Positions 32,201-47,353 of a stretch of DNA of 64,000 bases are shown here, piece by piece. The stretch spans positions 54,898,151 through 54,962,150 of the forward strand of contig NC_134949.1 in assembly GCF_965638725.1 (NCBI RefSeq), read 5' to 3'. The position numbers and the translations under genes are program-made. Source of the DNA: Aptenodytes patagonicus. Lineage: Eukaryota > Chordata > Aves > Sphenisciformes > Spheniscidae. Position 1 is the first letter of the stretch; every line of letters begins with the position of its first letter. The notes beneath the pieces were generated by a model, which did not search any database, was not told the DNA's origin, and saw only the letters and a list, made by a program, of their open reading frames with translations.

Positions 32201-35200
32201 CCTTCTGGTGCTTCTGCTGGCTTGGGCTGTGCGGGGAGAACAGACGCTTTCCTTCTGTTACGTCTAAACCTTCATCCTTTAAGTCGGGGAATGCAAGCAG
32301 TATAAAACATTGCAATAAAGTAAATGCAGTGTTTACACATCCTGTGCGTTTACATCAACAAGGCAATGCCTTCTGTCCTAATTCCTATTAACCGCAGTAC
32401 CTACAACCTGGGCTGTAAAAGTAGCTGCTCCCGCTTAGTGCGCATCCTTCTGTACAGTTGAGGTGGGGTGCAGAGCGCAAGCACGTGCCTGCAGCGCATC
32501 CCAGTGTTGGACCTTCACAGTCCATACTGCGGTAAAATGGCAGTCAGCCAGTTGCTAGTCTGGCTTAGACCTCCCAAGTGTACTTAAGTGCCAGACGGGA
32601 CCAAAAGCACCCGCGTTTTTACTTTTGAAACTGCAAACGCGTGGCAGGTTGGTCAGGCTGCTGCACGCCTGTGCAGGGCTTGATGAGCGTGCATGCTGAG
32701 CTGATGCTGCAAGGGTTGGCCACACACGTTTGTACTTGCACAGTGTGTCTCTTGCTTCCTGGTCATCCCGTGCAGTAAGTCCAACCACTCTGGAAAACTC
32801 ATAGGAATGTGTCTCTCTGCCCGGGAAATCTGTCTGGGCAGAAATCTGGAAACCAACGTCTGCTGAATCACTATGACCTACTTGCAGAACTCAAACAACA
32901 GCCCGTGATTTGATTTAATTTGACACCTGCCCACATCTCCTTCAAAATTGCGAAGCACAGTTTGAGGAGGCATAAGCAGGCAGCTCTGATGGGTTACACA
33001 TGGGCCATGACCTGACAGGCACATGAGAGGATACATCTACTTTGGATTCTCTGTCCCTGAGAGGCAGAAGGAGACATTTCCCAGTCTTCCCGTTCTTATT
33101 GTAGAGTACCATAGGAGCCTTCTGTAGAGTTTTACTAGCCCATTTGTGGACCAAAGATGTTCTGCTCAGTAATCTATTTTCTAGTTGCTTGTTACATTCT
33201 GGCAATTACTCTATCACTTCAGTCTCATGGCTACAATAATTTCACAGCATTGCTTTTGTCTAAAATAGGTAGAAGGGGAGGTAGGAGGTTGCACTGAGCT
33301 CTAAGTGTCATTGCCAGTGCCACAGCACTGCAGCCACAGCACTGCAAACACCACAATTCACGTATAGTGTGAATCCTTCTTCCTTGACATCATCTCTAAG
33401 AGGAGGCTGCCCTCTTAATTTCTAGCTTCCTTGCCACAGTTCTACATCTTTCTAGTGCCTGGATGACTTGACTCCCAAACAAGCTGGCTTCCGGGGCTGT
33501 GCCTCTGCACAAGGCCCGGAGAAGTCCCTGGAGTCCAGAGCCTGGGCAGAGACCACCTAGGGCCCAGGGGAGGGAGGGTTAACCTCTTTGCTGACCAGTG
33601 CCAAATTTGTTTCAGAGCCCTCCAGCTCACTGGCTGGTGCCAGCCCTAGCTTGTGACGACCAGCCTGGTGTTGGTGCCAGTGGTTGACCATCCCTGGCTG
33701 AGGGGATCAGAGAGTGAAGAAGAGCAGACCTATCCATTGAGTTCCTAGGACGATGTCAGTGGCTGAAGAGAGGAACGAAGGCCCAACAGAACGGGGAATT
33801 TAGACAGGAGCTCAGGAATAACTGTGATGTTGGAGGTCACAGTCACCTAAGCAAACTAGCTGGACTCCCTCAGCTTCCTCTATTGTCCATGAAGGCAGGT
33901 TCTCCCAAAGAATGATCCAGAGCACTAAATTTTGGATCTGCTTGGATTTGCCCTTTGGAAGGCCTGCTTTTCCTCCATCAGTTATAGAGGGGCTGGTGGA
34001 GAGCTCCTTGGCTAAAATAGAAGTCCAAATTGGTTGAGTGTGAATATCCATCCCCAGGATTTGTGTGAATTACAGGCAGGTGTGACTGCCCAGCGCCCTG
34101 AACCTTGCCCAAAGCAAGTCACAAAGGTGACATGCGGTCACACAAGGGACTGTGGGTGGTAAGTGTACTCTTTTACTGAGCAGAAGAGAGAGAAGTTGAA
34201 CCTGCCTCTTACAGTAGTGACATCTTACCATGCACTTTTGGTCTGTATAATTATGGAACACCTATTAGCTCCACAAATCGTCTCCAGGACTAAACACTCC
34301 TGGGAGTTTTGCTGTTTGCTGCCACAAGACAAATGCCGTCACCTCTATATCAGCAATATGTGTTACGGTTGTATCAATTTGTACATGAAATGGGGGTGGG
34401 GTGTCACTGCTTCTTAACACACGTAGGAAAGTTATTTCCTCCTTGCCATAATCACATCCCAGGTATACAACCCCCTCTAGAGTCAGACCCTGCATCTTCA
34501 GCACTGGAAAGCAATGTGTATGTTTCTCTCTGTAATGAAGATGGTCCTGAGATGCATGCAGGTGTGGAACATCTGTCCTATGCTATTAAAATGTTTGAAA
34601 GAAATTAAGCCTCTGAGAAAAGAGATTTGAACCATGTTTCCCTACTTATGATGAGTGAAAATTGTGCACTTAAAGTAACCATAGTTAGAGTACTACTGTG
34701 TGCTGCAAGAAAACCTCTGTAATATGGGCAGATCGTGGGAAAAATCCTGAAACAGGCCTTAAAAATTATTCTATTTTGTAGGCTGAAAAGTAATATTAAC
34801 TGTCCAATATCCTGGTATTTCCAGAATTTTTTGGTTTCCCAAAATGCCAGTTGAATGATCAGATTTGCTTCCCTTGTATAATAATAGTCTCTGTAATCTA
34901 ATCACAAAACAAATAAAATCAACCTTATGCTCTTATTTCAATTATTCGCTTTTATTTCTACCATTATGGAACTTAAAAATCATCATCTCGGTCAGAATCA
35001 TGTTGCATTAGGTGCTGTGTTTATTTTAAGTCCACCCTTACTTTAGACAGGTGAACAGGAGAGGCAGGGAGGACAGGGATAGGAGGTAGGAGTGACTTTG
35101 CCCGGAGGATGGAGTGGCAGAACTGAGAATGGAAACTGTGTCATAAATCTGCCCTGCCCACCGGGCATCATTGTCCCCTACAGGAGCTCCAAAGTGAGCT

Positions 35201-38200
35201 GCTGAGCTGGCAGGGGGAAGTTCACAGCCTAAACTTTAGTCTGGGGTCTCCAGGAACTTTTGGATACCTCTGGTGAGAAGTTATGTATTGCTATATTCTT
35301 TCTTGTAAAAAAACGTTTGTGTTGGTAGCAGCTTGATTTCAAATGTTTCCTTTAAACTTTACATTTCTCTGTCTCAGTCTTAATTTGTTCCTGAATGAAT
35401 CAAGGATGGTGGGATTTCAGGATGAGTGCATTAAAGCTTTGTTTGATATTACAGAAATTGTTCTTCACAAATAGTTCATTTGTTTTTAAAGCGTCTGTGC
35501 TATCTTTCCTTAGAAGAGTTTTATGTGCTTTTGCACAATGGAGCGGTAGGTACTATTTTGAGATTCTTGTGTAGACTTTAAGAAAAAGGTTTTTGTCATG
35601 TTTTTCTTTAATGTTATTTCTTCTACAGTGACACGGTTCTCCACAGTGCTTTGGGTTTGCTACTTCTTTCCCTAAAAATAATTTATCTCCAGTGGAACAG
35701 CTAAGAGAACAGGGGAAATAAAAATTAACTTTTAAAGGTTTCGGCTGCTGTTGTCAGCACAGGGAACAGAGCGGCCACAAGATGGTAGCAGTCTGTAAGG
35801 GAGGGCCAGGAGATGGCGCTCAGCTTTGCTTATTGATCCAAGGAGGGAAATACTGCCTGTGTGCGTTATGCCATACAGTGGAGCATTTGCAGTGTTCAAG
35901 CAGAGTTATTTTAGATGTATTTTCTGTTAACGTGTATTATGTCAATTTGAGATAATCTTGTGTGAAGTAGAACAATGGGGGATAACACCATAGCATCTCT
36001 CTTGTCAGCGGAAGGCCCCATAGGCTGGCAGCATGTGACTTGGCCAAGGATGCCAGGTGCAAATCCATTTTAAAATTGCCAGTGTGACCTAGCATCTGGG
36101 CTTGTGCCTGAGGCTCTGGCTGGCCGGTTCAGTCCACCTGCTTTTCGGGCTCTCCTAATGGCATCCAGAATGGCACGTACCCAGGTTTGCAAAGCGCTGA
36201 CCTCCTACGTGCTCCTCCTGCCAGCTTGGTTCGGTTCAGAGTAATGTAACGGGTTAACTTCACACTGCCTGACTTTGTGAGAGATCAGACATCATCCACC
36301 CACCCAGGGCTGACATGAAGTTCGTGTTAATAGAAAAAGACAGTGAAAAATCCATCATGTGCTCTGTCTGATTTGACAGAAACGCAGTCATATGCCCACA
36401 CGTGATCAAGATTAAATTTGTGCTGCTGATCTGGCAGTGTGCAAACCTCTATTAATGTGTATGAAACCACAGTTTTGGGCAAAAAATTTGCTTTTACTTC
36501 TGCTGCTCCTGCTATGAGAGAAAAGAAGAGAAAGGGGAGCTTCTGACAGATTACTGGGGCGGACAAATGCAGGGATCATTTTGGTCTGGGTTACAATTAC
36601 CAGAAAAGATATAGGAGATTGTTCTGTAAACTGTTCCACTGTGAATTCTGGGAGAATTTAATCCTTTCTTGATGCATGGGAATTATGGGAAGGCGTGTGA
36701 GGACTGGCAGCACTAACCTATTTCTACCCTGTATCTGCTCTACATCATACTTGAGTGAAGTTTTTGTGTGTAAGCAGGGCTTAATATAAAGGCAACTTGA
36801 ATGTTACAAGATTATAAGGTTAATTTAACTCTGCAATGAAGATAAGCCCTGCATTTCTTGCTGCACTTCTACGTACAAATGCTAGTTATACTGTGAATAG
36901 CAAGAGTTTCATTTAGACGTGGTGCTCAGACATGAATGCTCAGACACTTTGCAGCATGCAGTTTAAATCTTTTAAAGCAAAGAAAAAGGATGTTAGCACT
37001 AGTATGGCCTCACATTCATTGTCATTTGCTTATGGAGAGCCATAACCAACAGTCTGAACTGTTGTTTCCTCCATGGAGTCCACCTTTACTCTTGTGCAAG
37101 TTTTTCTCCTCAGTGCTATTGATTCAAACACCTATTAATTGCTCAGTAAGACTCTGTCCCTGGAGGCGAAGAAGGAGTGAAAAATTGTCGCTTAATGTTG
37201 CACAAAATGAAGTCATAGTTTGTATTAGGTCCCTTTCACCCAGTGCTGCAAACATGCACACATGCTTTAAATTTCTCTCGATTTCTGTAGGACTATTCTT
37301 AGCGGTACGGTGAAATGTGCTTATGTTAAGCATGCTACAGAGGAGTTTCAAAATAAATCATGTCCTGAATTGACCTGATTCCCTTCATTGTTGTTTTCCT
37401 TTGGCTGTAATACAGCTTATGGAGTGATAAAATGCAGCACTGAAGGTAACGGTCTAGTTTGTTTCTCTCTGATACAATCGTTGATACGTTTTTCTATTTC
37501 TGACTTATTTTCCATGTTTTCCTTTGATTCCACAATTCTCAAAGGTGCATCCTCCATTTTACAGAAAGCAAACTGTTGAAGAATGCATATTCCAGCTACT
37601 TTTAGCTAAATAAAAATATACTGTCTGGATACTTATACAACTGGCTTACTTATGGGATTTAGCAAATCTCTATGAAATTTTACAGGTATTTGAGAAGCTC
37701 TTAATTAAGCAAGCTCCTTTAAATCCAGTTATTTCCGCTTTGTTTTTTTCTGTTCTCTCCAGATATTTTCTTCTCTCAGGCCATCTCATGAAAGTCACAT
37801 CCCTAGCTGCCAATACCGATTCTTGTGTCCATGCTTGGGTTTCTTTTTTTTTCCTTTTCCCAGCTCCAACTTTAATAAGCCTGCTGGGCTTTCTTTGAAG
37901 ATTTCATCTGCAGCTGCAAATAAACCCTTGTGTATCTCTGATGCTTCTATTTGGATTAAAAAAACAAGTGACCTTGTTTTAAAGACTGAACAAAGAGCTC
38001 TTGATGATACATGGAGATGGGTACTTAACACACACCTGAACTCAAACCTGGAGTACAGAAAAAGTAAACAAATTTTTAAAATTTTTTCTGCCTTCATTAA
38101 CAAATTGCTCTGAGCCTGTTGTAATGTTTAAGTTCCTTCCTGTGTTTACTGAGTTAAAAAGGAGTTCTGTATTTTTTTTCATTAGAGGGGGTGTGTTTCT

Positions 38201-41200
38201 TTCCTGTTTTCCCCCAAATGCTCTTGTATATATAAAAAAAGTTCTCCCACATACTTGGGGAATATTTCTAACACTTTGTTACCTCATTCTGTTTTAAAGC
38301 CTTGGCTGAAGCTCTTGAGACATGTTGAAACAACCTGAGATCACCCAAAAGGAAACCTGAAATGTCATGGTACACACTTGGCCTTGCAATGTCAGAAAGT
38401 TTGCAAGCAACAAACAAACAGTTTGCCCCTGTTCTGAGGCAACCCTGTTTTAACACAAGTGCTTCCCAAAATCATGTTACTGTGTTCCAGCACAACCCCT
38501 TGAGAGAAATGGGTGATGGTGAGACCCCCCCAGAAATGATTGGGGAAAAAAAAGTCAGAGAAAATAGGTGGTGACCATGCATGGATCTTACTGCTCCTGC
38601 ACACGTTCTCCAGGGATAGGGAGTGTCTTTTTATTATACGGTTGTACAGTGCTTAGCACAGCAAAGCTTTGAACCCTGCTAAGGGGTTTTGGATGTTTTG
38701 GGAATGCCAGTCAAAACTGTGCTATTTAACCAATGGTTATTGTCATGCTTTGAGAATTTGGTTTGTTCCCACAGGTTTTATTTTTAACCACATTCCCCAG
38801 CTACGTATTGGTGTGACTGTCACTGCCGCTGTCCTGCCAGGATTGGTCCTCACTGCATTCTGGACTACTTTATTTTTGGATTCCGAGCATGACACTCACC
38901 TCTAATCACATGCAAATGTCTGCATCTGAACTAGGCACCTTAGATTTTCTTCCTTATCCACAGAGGTTTAGTCAATGTAGCTGAGTCTAGGGTACGACTC
39001 ATCTCACGCTGAAGCAGATGCCTGTGTTTGGTTAGATGAATACCTCCTTCAACTCCAGTGGGTTTATTGACTAGATCCCCCTTGGCAGCCGTGCTATAGA
39101 TACCTAAAGGTAGGAGAGATGAATCCCATCCTTAGAGACCTCTACTGTGCTGCTGGTATAACTAAGCATAGAAAGCTGATGTATAGATGTTGGCTAATCA
39201 GATCCCAGTCAGAGGGCTGGGGGCTGCACGGACTGTGTCCCTGGCCCAGCAAAGGGGCTTCTGTAAGGTTTTTCCCTATTTTGTGAATCTGTCATAACCA
39301 GGCCCACAGATTTGGCCACATCTGCAGCACAACGTGAACTCCAGATAATAATCTTTCTCTCTTTTCCCCTCAGCCACATCTTCCCTCCCTACCTGCCCTG
39401 TCCTGCCCTTCCCTTAGGCTAACCTCTGCTGCTGTTCCCAGCGCTCACACTGCCTTCTACCCAGTCTGCCAGTTTTTCACTGGTTTCATTGTTTTTTCAC
39501 TGGACATTTTTCACTAGTATCTTTCTAACTACAGGGACAGCAGAAGTAAGAGAAATTCCTTCCGCAGCTTTTGAAATAGCTTAAGACATAAGACAAGCTG
39601 CACTGGGCCAGCCCCATGGTTCACATACCCGCCATCGTGTTTCTGATAGCTGCCAATAACGAATGCTGGGGGAAAATGCAGGGCAAGCCCACAGTGGTAC
39701 TTCCAACCTGCGGAGGTCTGGCTCAAAGGTTTTCGAAATCAGAGACATTATCTTTGAATCTAAATACATGAACTTTCATAAAGAAGGTAGCAATGTTGCA
39801 GTGGGTCTGAGGTTGACATGTCTAATCCCCCTTCTCCCCTCCTCACTCTTGACTGGGCATTGCAGTGTCAGTACAGAGTCAGTGACTTTGAGACTTGCAC
39901 TAAAGATTGCCCCTGATGTCATCCAGGACATGGACCCACTGGGATAACCAGGCTCTGAAGAGCCTTGTGACTTAGGAAGACCTCTGTAAGGTGCAGGCCA
40001 GCCAGAAGTCTTCTTTAGCTCAGAGGGTACACCCCCGTATTGTAAAAATAAAGGCTGATCATAAGCAACATTGTGACACCAGTGCTGGGAGGAACAGTGA
40101 CCAACTTTCCAAAATGGCACAGAAATAGGGGAGGCAGAGGGAAAGGCTGATGGAGGAAGATGCTCTGGGGAGCATGGGGAGGGAAAAATTGAGAGACCTG
40201 TTTTATGAAAGGGAAGGTGGGCCGACAGTATATGCTTACTGATTGCAAGCTCTGATCCTACAGCACTGCATCGATAAACCAGAGCATTTAGAGAACAGCT
40301 ATCCTAAATGACAGTTAAGAAGCATGAGCCTGAATTTACATTTCCACAGCATGCAGTGATAGCCTAAAGCCAAACCCTCTGAAGCTAATCCAGTGGTTTG
40401 CAGTCTGCTTTCCTGCCTAACTCAATCTGGGAATGACACCAAGCGGTCCCCTGGTGGAATGGCAAATAAATTATTTTTCTATGGCTTCTTGTACCTGCTA
40501 CATTTCTAATGTACCATCCCTAATATGGGCTGTTTTATGCTGCTGCACAAAAGCATGGAAAATATTTTGTTATTTGCTCATTTATTTCTTTATGCAAGCT
40601 TGTTGTCTAGAGGTGATGTGGTCTGTGTAAAATACTTAGCATCCCTCCAGTGATTTCTGGACTAGCACATAGGTGGCATGTCTGTACTTCATAGCTCCAG
40701 TTACAGTTGGGATATCTGAGCAGTGCTGTGCTGAGATAGCAGTTTGGATCTAGAGAACAGTACAGCAGTTTCACTAGTGACTCTATTTCTCTGCAGGGAC
40801 AATTAGCTGGCCAGGCTGCTGTGCTGAGGTGTTAGGCTGTTTCCCAATCCAGAGCTATTTTGGTGGGTATTAACTCTGCGATCTTTGCACCAGACTCTGT
40901 TGTACCATGCAGGTATGCTCTGTTGCCTGTTTCTGCACCAAACAGATCTGTGATATAACAGGCAACATGACAAATATTAACCCAGCAGAAGTTATTTTTG
41001 TCAGTCTGTTGCAAGAGAGCTGTACCTAGATTATGACAATATGGGGTAGATCTGGTGATGCTTAATGAGTCGAGAAGATCCAGAGAGACTGGGTAAATCA
41101 GCAGAACAGACCTATAATGCAGAAAACAAACAGTTCAATAATGTTCCTACTTTTAAGATGAAAGCAAAGCCTCTTGACTCAGTGAAATAACAACAGCTCA

Positions 41201-41597
41201 GATAAAGTAGCACTAGAAAGGTGATGAAACCACTGCACTAGCTTTAAGCTATCTGGCATGGATGCTGCTGAGGAAATTGGTGCAGCAGCAAGAATTCTGC
41301 ATGGTCTGCAAAATGCTGCTGAGAAGACATATAGAACCACCACAGTTTCATGCTTCAGCCAGTTGAAACTTATAATCCAGAAAGTGGTATGTATGAAGCA
41401 GGTTCCTGCTCTTTAAGTGGGTTCATAGACTTCCGTAGACCGCCTCCAACATTGGATGATGTCTTTTATCTTTTTCCAATATGTTTCCAAATATTTTCTA
41501 ATGAAGTGTGAGTTCCTGCCCATCAAATTAAAGCGTAGTGACAAGCATGTTACTTGCCTTGGTTGTTTTTCCTGGACCCTTTAGAAATAGTTCATGG

Positions 41598-41637
41598 AGT
41601 CCCTGGGGACTGTAGACCACAGGCTGATAATCACTCA
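41598..41637 (-). mobile_element. Possible hAT (Charlie-like) terminal fragment
   Basis: The reverse complement reads as a diverged form of the hAT terminal sequence CAGTGGTTCTCAACCTGTGG followed by TCCACGGACCCCTGGGG. Only one end is recognisable, and no target duplication was found. The call rests on a short remembered match. Confidence 0.35.
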
Positions 41638-44600
41638 GTAATTCTCTTTCCTGGTGCCTTGCAGATTCCTGTGACGCAGCATCTCTTTCAGCAGAAAGAC
41701 CAGGGTGATGCATTCACAAATGCAGTCATACCTTATTTGAGACAGAAGGCATATTTTTTAGGTCAGGACAGTGGGGTATGCATGGCAAAAAGAACCTGGT
41801 AGAGAACAAAAGGGCTAAGTGACATTTAGTGTATGATATGAATTATTTTCTTCATTTCTTTTTGCATTTGAAACTTTTCTTTGGGAGGTGAGGTGAGGTG
41901 AGAGGTAAGTGAGTTTATAGGGTAGAAAACACTGGTTAGACTTACTCTGCTGTGGCTAGTTTTATTTTTTTTTCATTTTGGCTTGGGGTTAGGAACAATC
42001 TGTGGCTGTTTCTTTCTTCTTCAATTGTATTTTTAACTTTTGGCAAAGTCACACAGTCTTGAAGATGCTTATTTTTATAGATTTCAGAAAATAAAATAAA
42101 TAAAACCAAGCTATTTGTATCTCTGTGCGTGTGTCATTCAAAGTCATAACTATGACTTTCACTGGTCAAAACAGGACCCAACAGCTGTTTTCCTACAGCT
42201 GTGGAGAGCTCAGATAATACTTGATAGTGCTAAAGGTACAGTATATTTTCCCAAAAGCCCTCTATCTTTGCTTCTAGTAAGAGAAAGTTCTTATTTATGG
42301 GACAGCTGTCAAAAGATGAAACTCATGTTATAAGACTGCTCTTTTCCAAGTAAGTCCGTACCAGCAGCTGGCATTTCCTAGAGTAGAAATCACTGCTTCC
42401 ACGTAGGGGGAATTTATCCTGAGATACACACACATAATTGTGGATGAGTATCCCGGCCCGCTCTGTGCTGCTCCTAGCCCCAGACACTATGGTATTGCTC
42501 CTCTCCTGCATGGGCGGGTGGGTCGTGGGGGGCAGCAGGGCTCCCTATGCTCTGCATTCCGATGTCAGGTATTACTAATCTCATGGTTCCTCTTCCATCA
42601 GCTTCTGAAAACTCTCTAAATGTTTCTATGGATGAGGAACTTCCCTGTGTTTCAGTGTCAGTAATGGGAAGCTCTGTTTGGGGATGTTGCGTGCTGCCAC
42701 GTGCCAGCCATGGCTTTGCAAGCCAACTGTTGTGCTGCTGGGCAGTTCTGGCAGAGTATTTTGGAAGGCAAAAGCTACTCTGGCTCTCCTTTCCCCACTT
42801 TCAGCTAGACTTACAGGGCAACAAGAAAGTGGATAAAGGCTGGAAGATGGCAAAGGGCAGCAGGATGGGACAGTGATGCTGTGTCAGGAGGGTCTTCCCT
42901 TGGCACAGCCTCACTCAGAATGATTTTGCATCAAGGCCTGAGAAGCATGGGCTGGTAGGGCAGAGGTTTTAGGGCTCTGTTTTTACAGCCTCTTAACGAA
43001 TGCCATTGTCATAAAAGGAGCTTTCTGGTATTTCTGGATCTAAAAAGTCCAATACAAATTTAAGTGGAAAAACATACTGAAGTCACCCTTATTTTCTGTA
43101 TTTATAGCTCCAGTTCTCACAATACACCACAGACATTACTGTCTAACCATACAAGGCTGTGTCCTCAATAAGGACATCTCTGTGTTAAGGAAATTCCCCT
43201 TGAATTTGGCGTGACCAGGAGCTGAGTGCCCACCACTGTGAGCAGAGGGGGAGTGGGGCACAGTGACCCTTGGATGAACAGCAGGCAGAACCAGTACAAC
43301 CATGTGGGGAGCCCCAAGAGAGCAGGACATGTTTGCCAACCACCATCATCATCCTCCAAAAGGAGCTTAAAGGAGGCAGTTGTGTACAGGGTGGGGGGAG
43401 TGAGAATTGGAGAGGGTGCCCACTCACACGCCTGAAGCCTCGCCACCTCCAGTACCACAACAAAAACAATGCCAGGTCAGTCCCGGTCTGTGCTTACTGG
43501 TACTGACAGCAAATCCAGGGGGTGGCCTTGCTACTGCAGCTGGGCTTTGCTCTGAGGGAATAGGGGTGTTCTGGCTGCCTTCTTGTTAATTAAACCTCTT
43601 TTTTTTTTACAAATAAAAAATTAGCATCTCTCTGTTTTGATCCCCACAGGGATCTGCAGTTCTCCCTCTGATTCAGCTATGTCAGATGTGAACCCTGCCT
43701 GCTGGACCCACTTACCCCATCTGAACGTTAAGCACCCAGTTTCTGTCCTAGGAGTGTCTTGCCAGTGGTTCTAAGGCAGTAATTCCCCACCATAACCTTG
43801 CTTTGGGTAACCCATAAAAAGTAATATCCTAGGTTAAAATATGAGTGATCATGAACCAGTGTCTTCTGGTTTGCCATAGCTGGCTAAAATGTTAAACCAA
43901 CAAACTACCTTGCGTTCTCTAAAATGTTCCTCCTTGCTAGTTACCTCATGAAGGCTAAGAACTTTGCATCTCTTTTCATAGTAAAGCCCTCGTCCCCATT
44001 GTTTCAATGAGCTTAGCTGGATTTTACTGCTGGGATTAGCTGCTGACTCTTGGAGGAGCCCAAGGTTGATACTGTGAATGGTGGTGCCTCAAAAAACAAA
44101 TGTGGAAAAAGACTGCTTGCTGGAAGAAAACACAGTTCCTTGAAACAGGGCACACAAGAACACCTTGAGCTTCTCCTAAGGACCCGGAAAACTGGTCTTG
44201 TGACCAGTTGCAGTAAGTGTATGGGGACTTATGGGAGCAAGGTCAATTTTGAACATCAGAGGTTCTGACCCTGTGTGTAGGGGAAGGCCGTGAAGTGTAC
44301 TTTTTTATCTTGAAACTACTGGGAGAGTGCAGTAATTGTAAAGATTATTTTATCTGCCCACAGGAACTTTACTAACCCAACTTCCAGTAACTTCTAATCT
44401 CCACCATGTCCTATCTGACTTCTTGAGATGCTGCTCTTAAGTAGCACTGACTTAAAAGAAAAACCAGCCTCCCACTGTCACTTATTACAGTGTCTTGTAA
44501 GTATATTTAAAGGCACCTCACCTCTCTAGGTGGGGACGAATTTAGAGCTTTTAATATTTGTCAAGCAACGTTGTTCTAACCTGGAACCCATCATTTGCTG

Positions 44601-47312
44601 TTGATTACAACTGGCCAATGGATGACCACAGCATCCTCTGCTTTGGAGCACCAAGAGAGGTAGGAAAGCTTTGCTTTTGTCGGTATAGTACTACTGTTTC
44701 TTCCAAGGCAAGTATTGGGGAAACTTGCAGTTGACGGCAAGCAAAGTGAGTTGTTTTTTTCTGTATTCTGAGATAAGCAAAATGTGACACTTCTATTTAT
44801 TTCTCTATTAGGTATGAATGGGTTTATTGTATGAACTCCTTGCCTAAGGGTACTGTGGATAGTAATGGTTTCTATAGGTTCAGAAAGTGTCTGGACTGAG
44901 TCATGAAGGAAAAGTTTCAGAGAGCTATGAAACACCAAGACATCAACTCTGCCTCAGGATGTCCTTGAGTGCAAATCACTGGAAGCTACTAGATTATCTT
45001 AGTGACGTGCTGTTACATATTGCCACCTTCTTGTATCTTCTCATTTGCATCCATTACTGGCCACAGCTGGAGACAGAGTACTGGGTTTGAGGGACCTTTG
45101 TCTGATCTGGTAGAGACACTTCTACCTTCTTACGCTTCTTTGACTGTTTCTGATTTAAATTAGACATGTAGAAGACAGCAGTGAAGCCCTATTTTGTCTG
45201 TCCCATAGCAACAGGCTAGAAATTGTGCAGTGCCTGTGTCAAACTCAGTGACATTGGTATAACATACGTGCCAGTCTCCATTTTTTCAGACTTATGTATG
45301 AGTATAAAGGCTGTCATATTTAAACACAGTTCTTGCTCATGGCCTCCCACCTGTGCACCCGTGGGTAAGGATGGGTGATAGACTGTCAAAACCAGCTGAG
45401 ATCATCCTAGTGACATCCTGTATATCTCTGACTTGAAAACTTCTCCAGCAGTCCTATACAAGAGCTCTGAACTGCCTGAGCCACAGATGTTAGCCACAGC
45501 ATATCTATCCTCCATCCTGTCACACAGTCTTGGTTTGAAGACCTACAGGGCACAGATCATGTGGAAAGTTGTTTCTGAGGTTCATTATCTCCTCTGTCAG
45601 AAATGAGCAACGTGGTTTTTATCTGAATTTGTCAAACACTAGTTTCCAGCCACCAGATCTGATTTTACTTTTGCTGCTTGAAAGAAAGATTCATCTCCTA
45701 TCAGAAATCCATTCCTATGAAGACATTGCTGGGTCTGATCAAATGGCTTTTTGACCATCTCTTTAGTAAACCAAACAGGGGTTATGGATCCCTGATGGAA
45801 AGTAATGAAGCCATTTCGGGTTACTGACTACTGCTCAGCAGCTGAGCTGCAGCAATGAGTTGGGCTTGTGCTCTGAGCTTGCTGCAAGCAGAAAGGATAC
45901 AAGCAAGCATAAGCCACTGTGTACTGTATTTTATTTGGCAATTGGAGCAGCCAAAGAGGTCACCTTCTCGAACCCAGTCAATGAGCAGTAACTTTTAAAG
46001 CTGTGGCAACCCCTTTGCTTTGGATGTATGTCTGAACCCTGAGCTAATTTACCCCCCCCGTGCACATTCAGTGCCTCATCACAAAGCTCGAGGGACTGAA
46101 GGGGCCATGGAGACAGATTTCTCTTCTCATTTTTAAGCAGTGTCAAAGTGAAGACACATGAAGGGCAGTGAATGGTTTGTGCACTGTTGTGTAGCCCCTG
46201 GCCACAATTCCAGTTTGAAAGCAAGCCAGAAGGCTTGTACTATTAGGACCACTTGGGACCTTTATTTGGGGCTCAGAGAGAAATTCCAGGCGGTCCCCAC
46301 AGTATGACTTTTCTGTCCTTCAAAAGAGGTGATTTAAAATTTGCTTTGTAATTAAATTATTATAACTAGCAGCAATTTCCTCCTGCTCACAATTTAGTTC
46401 ATATTAAATTTATCTCTATCACTTTTGTCTGCATGAACTTGGGAATCTTGTTTTTAATTGACTAATTTAGATAGATCAAGAGATAAGGTTCTTCTGGGAG
46501 TAGGCACCCGAAGGCTCCAAACTTCTCATGTTGAATCACTGTATCAGCGTAGGGCCAGGGTAGTGAGGGTAAGGAAATATTCCTTCCTGCAGAGTTTATC
46601 AAGAGCATCTTGGGATCAGGGTAGATAATTATTCAGGCTAAACACTGCTTGAAGATCTTGTGAATGCATATTTTATATACATAGAAAAGCTACGTGTTAG
46701 AAGGATATAAAACCATAGCACTTTTTGAGTCAAGTAGTTCACCGGTTTGCAGCGGGTTGGTTTTTTTTGGAGCCTGACCCAATCCAAAGCCTGTGGAAGT
46801 CAGTGGAAAAACTCCAAAGAGACTCCTGGCTTTAAGTCAAGGAATTAAGTTGTATGTCTTAGTGCCATAGGATATTATTGCACTAAAGAGCTTATTAAGA
46901 TTAAAAATGGGATTAGGTATTACCATCAATGAATGCAAAGAGGTTACATGGCTGGGATAAGGCTGCAAAGCTTTATTCTGCCTTTCAGGGAAATGGCCTC
47001 AGACTGGAGCCGAGAAAAAAAACTACATATTGTAGCATTACATACCATGAGGTGCATCTTGTATCTTCCAAAGTGGAGAAAACCAGCACTAAAGGTAGGA
47101 TGTGGAACTAAAATCTTACTTTTTTTTTTCCCAAGAAGCAGTTCTTGCTGATCAGTGAAATGCAAATGTCTCATGTACTTCCATGCTGTTTCTTTTGAGC
47201 CTTAGATTTTTGCTTTTTTTATATTATTTTTCCAAATTAGCTTTTGGTTGCAGTTGCTCCTTTAGCCCCTAGAGAATCAGCAAAAGACCCCCGGTGCTGC
47301 AGGGAAGAAGCC

Positions 47313-47353
47313 AGGAGAGGAGAGGAGAGGAGAGGAGAGGAGAGGAGAGGAGA
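47313..47353. repeat. AGGAG pentanucleotide microsatellite
   Basis: About eight perfect copies of the AGGAG (GGAGA) unit. The minus strand of this array yields long Ser/Pro/Leu open frames that are artefacts of the repeat. Confidence 0.9.
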
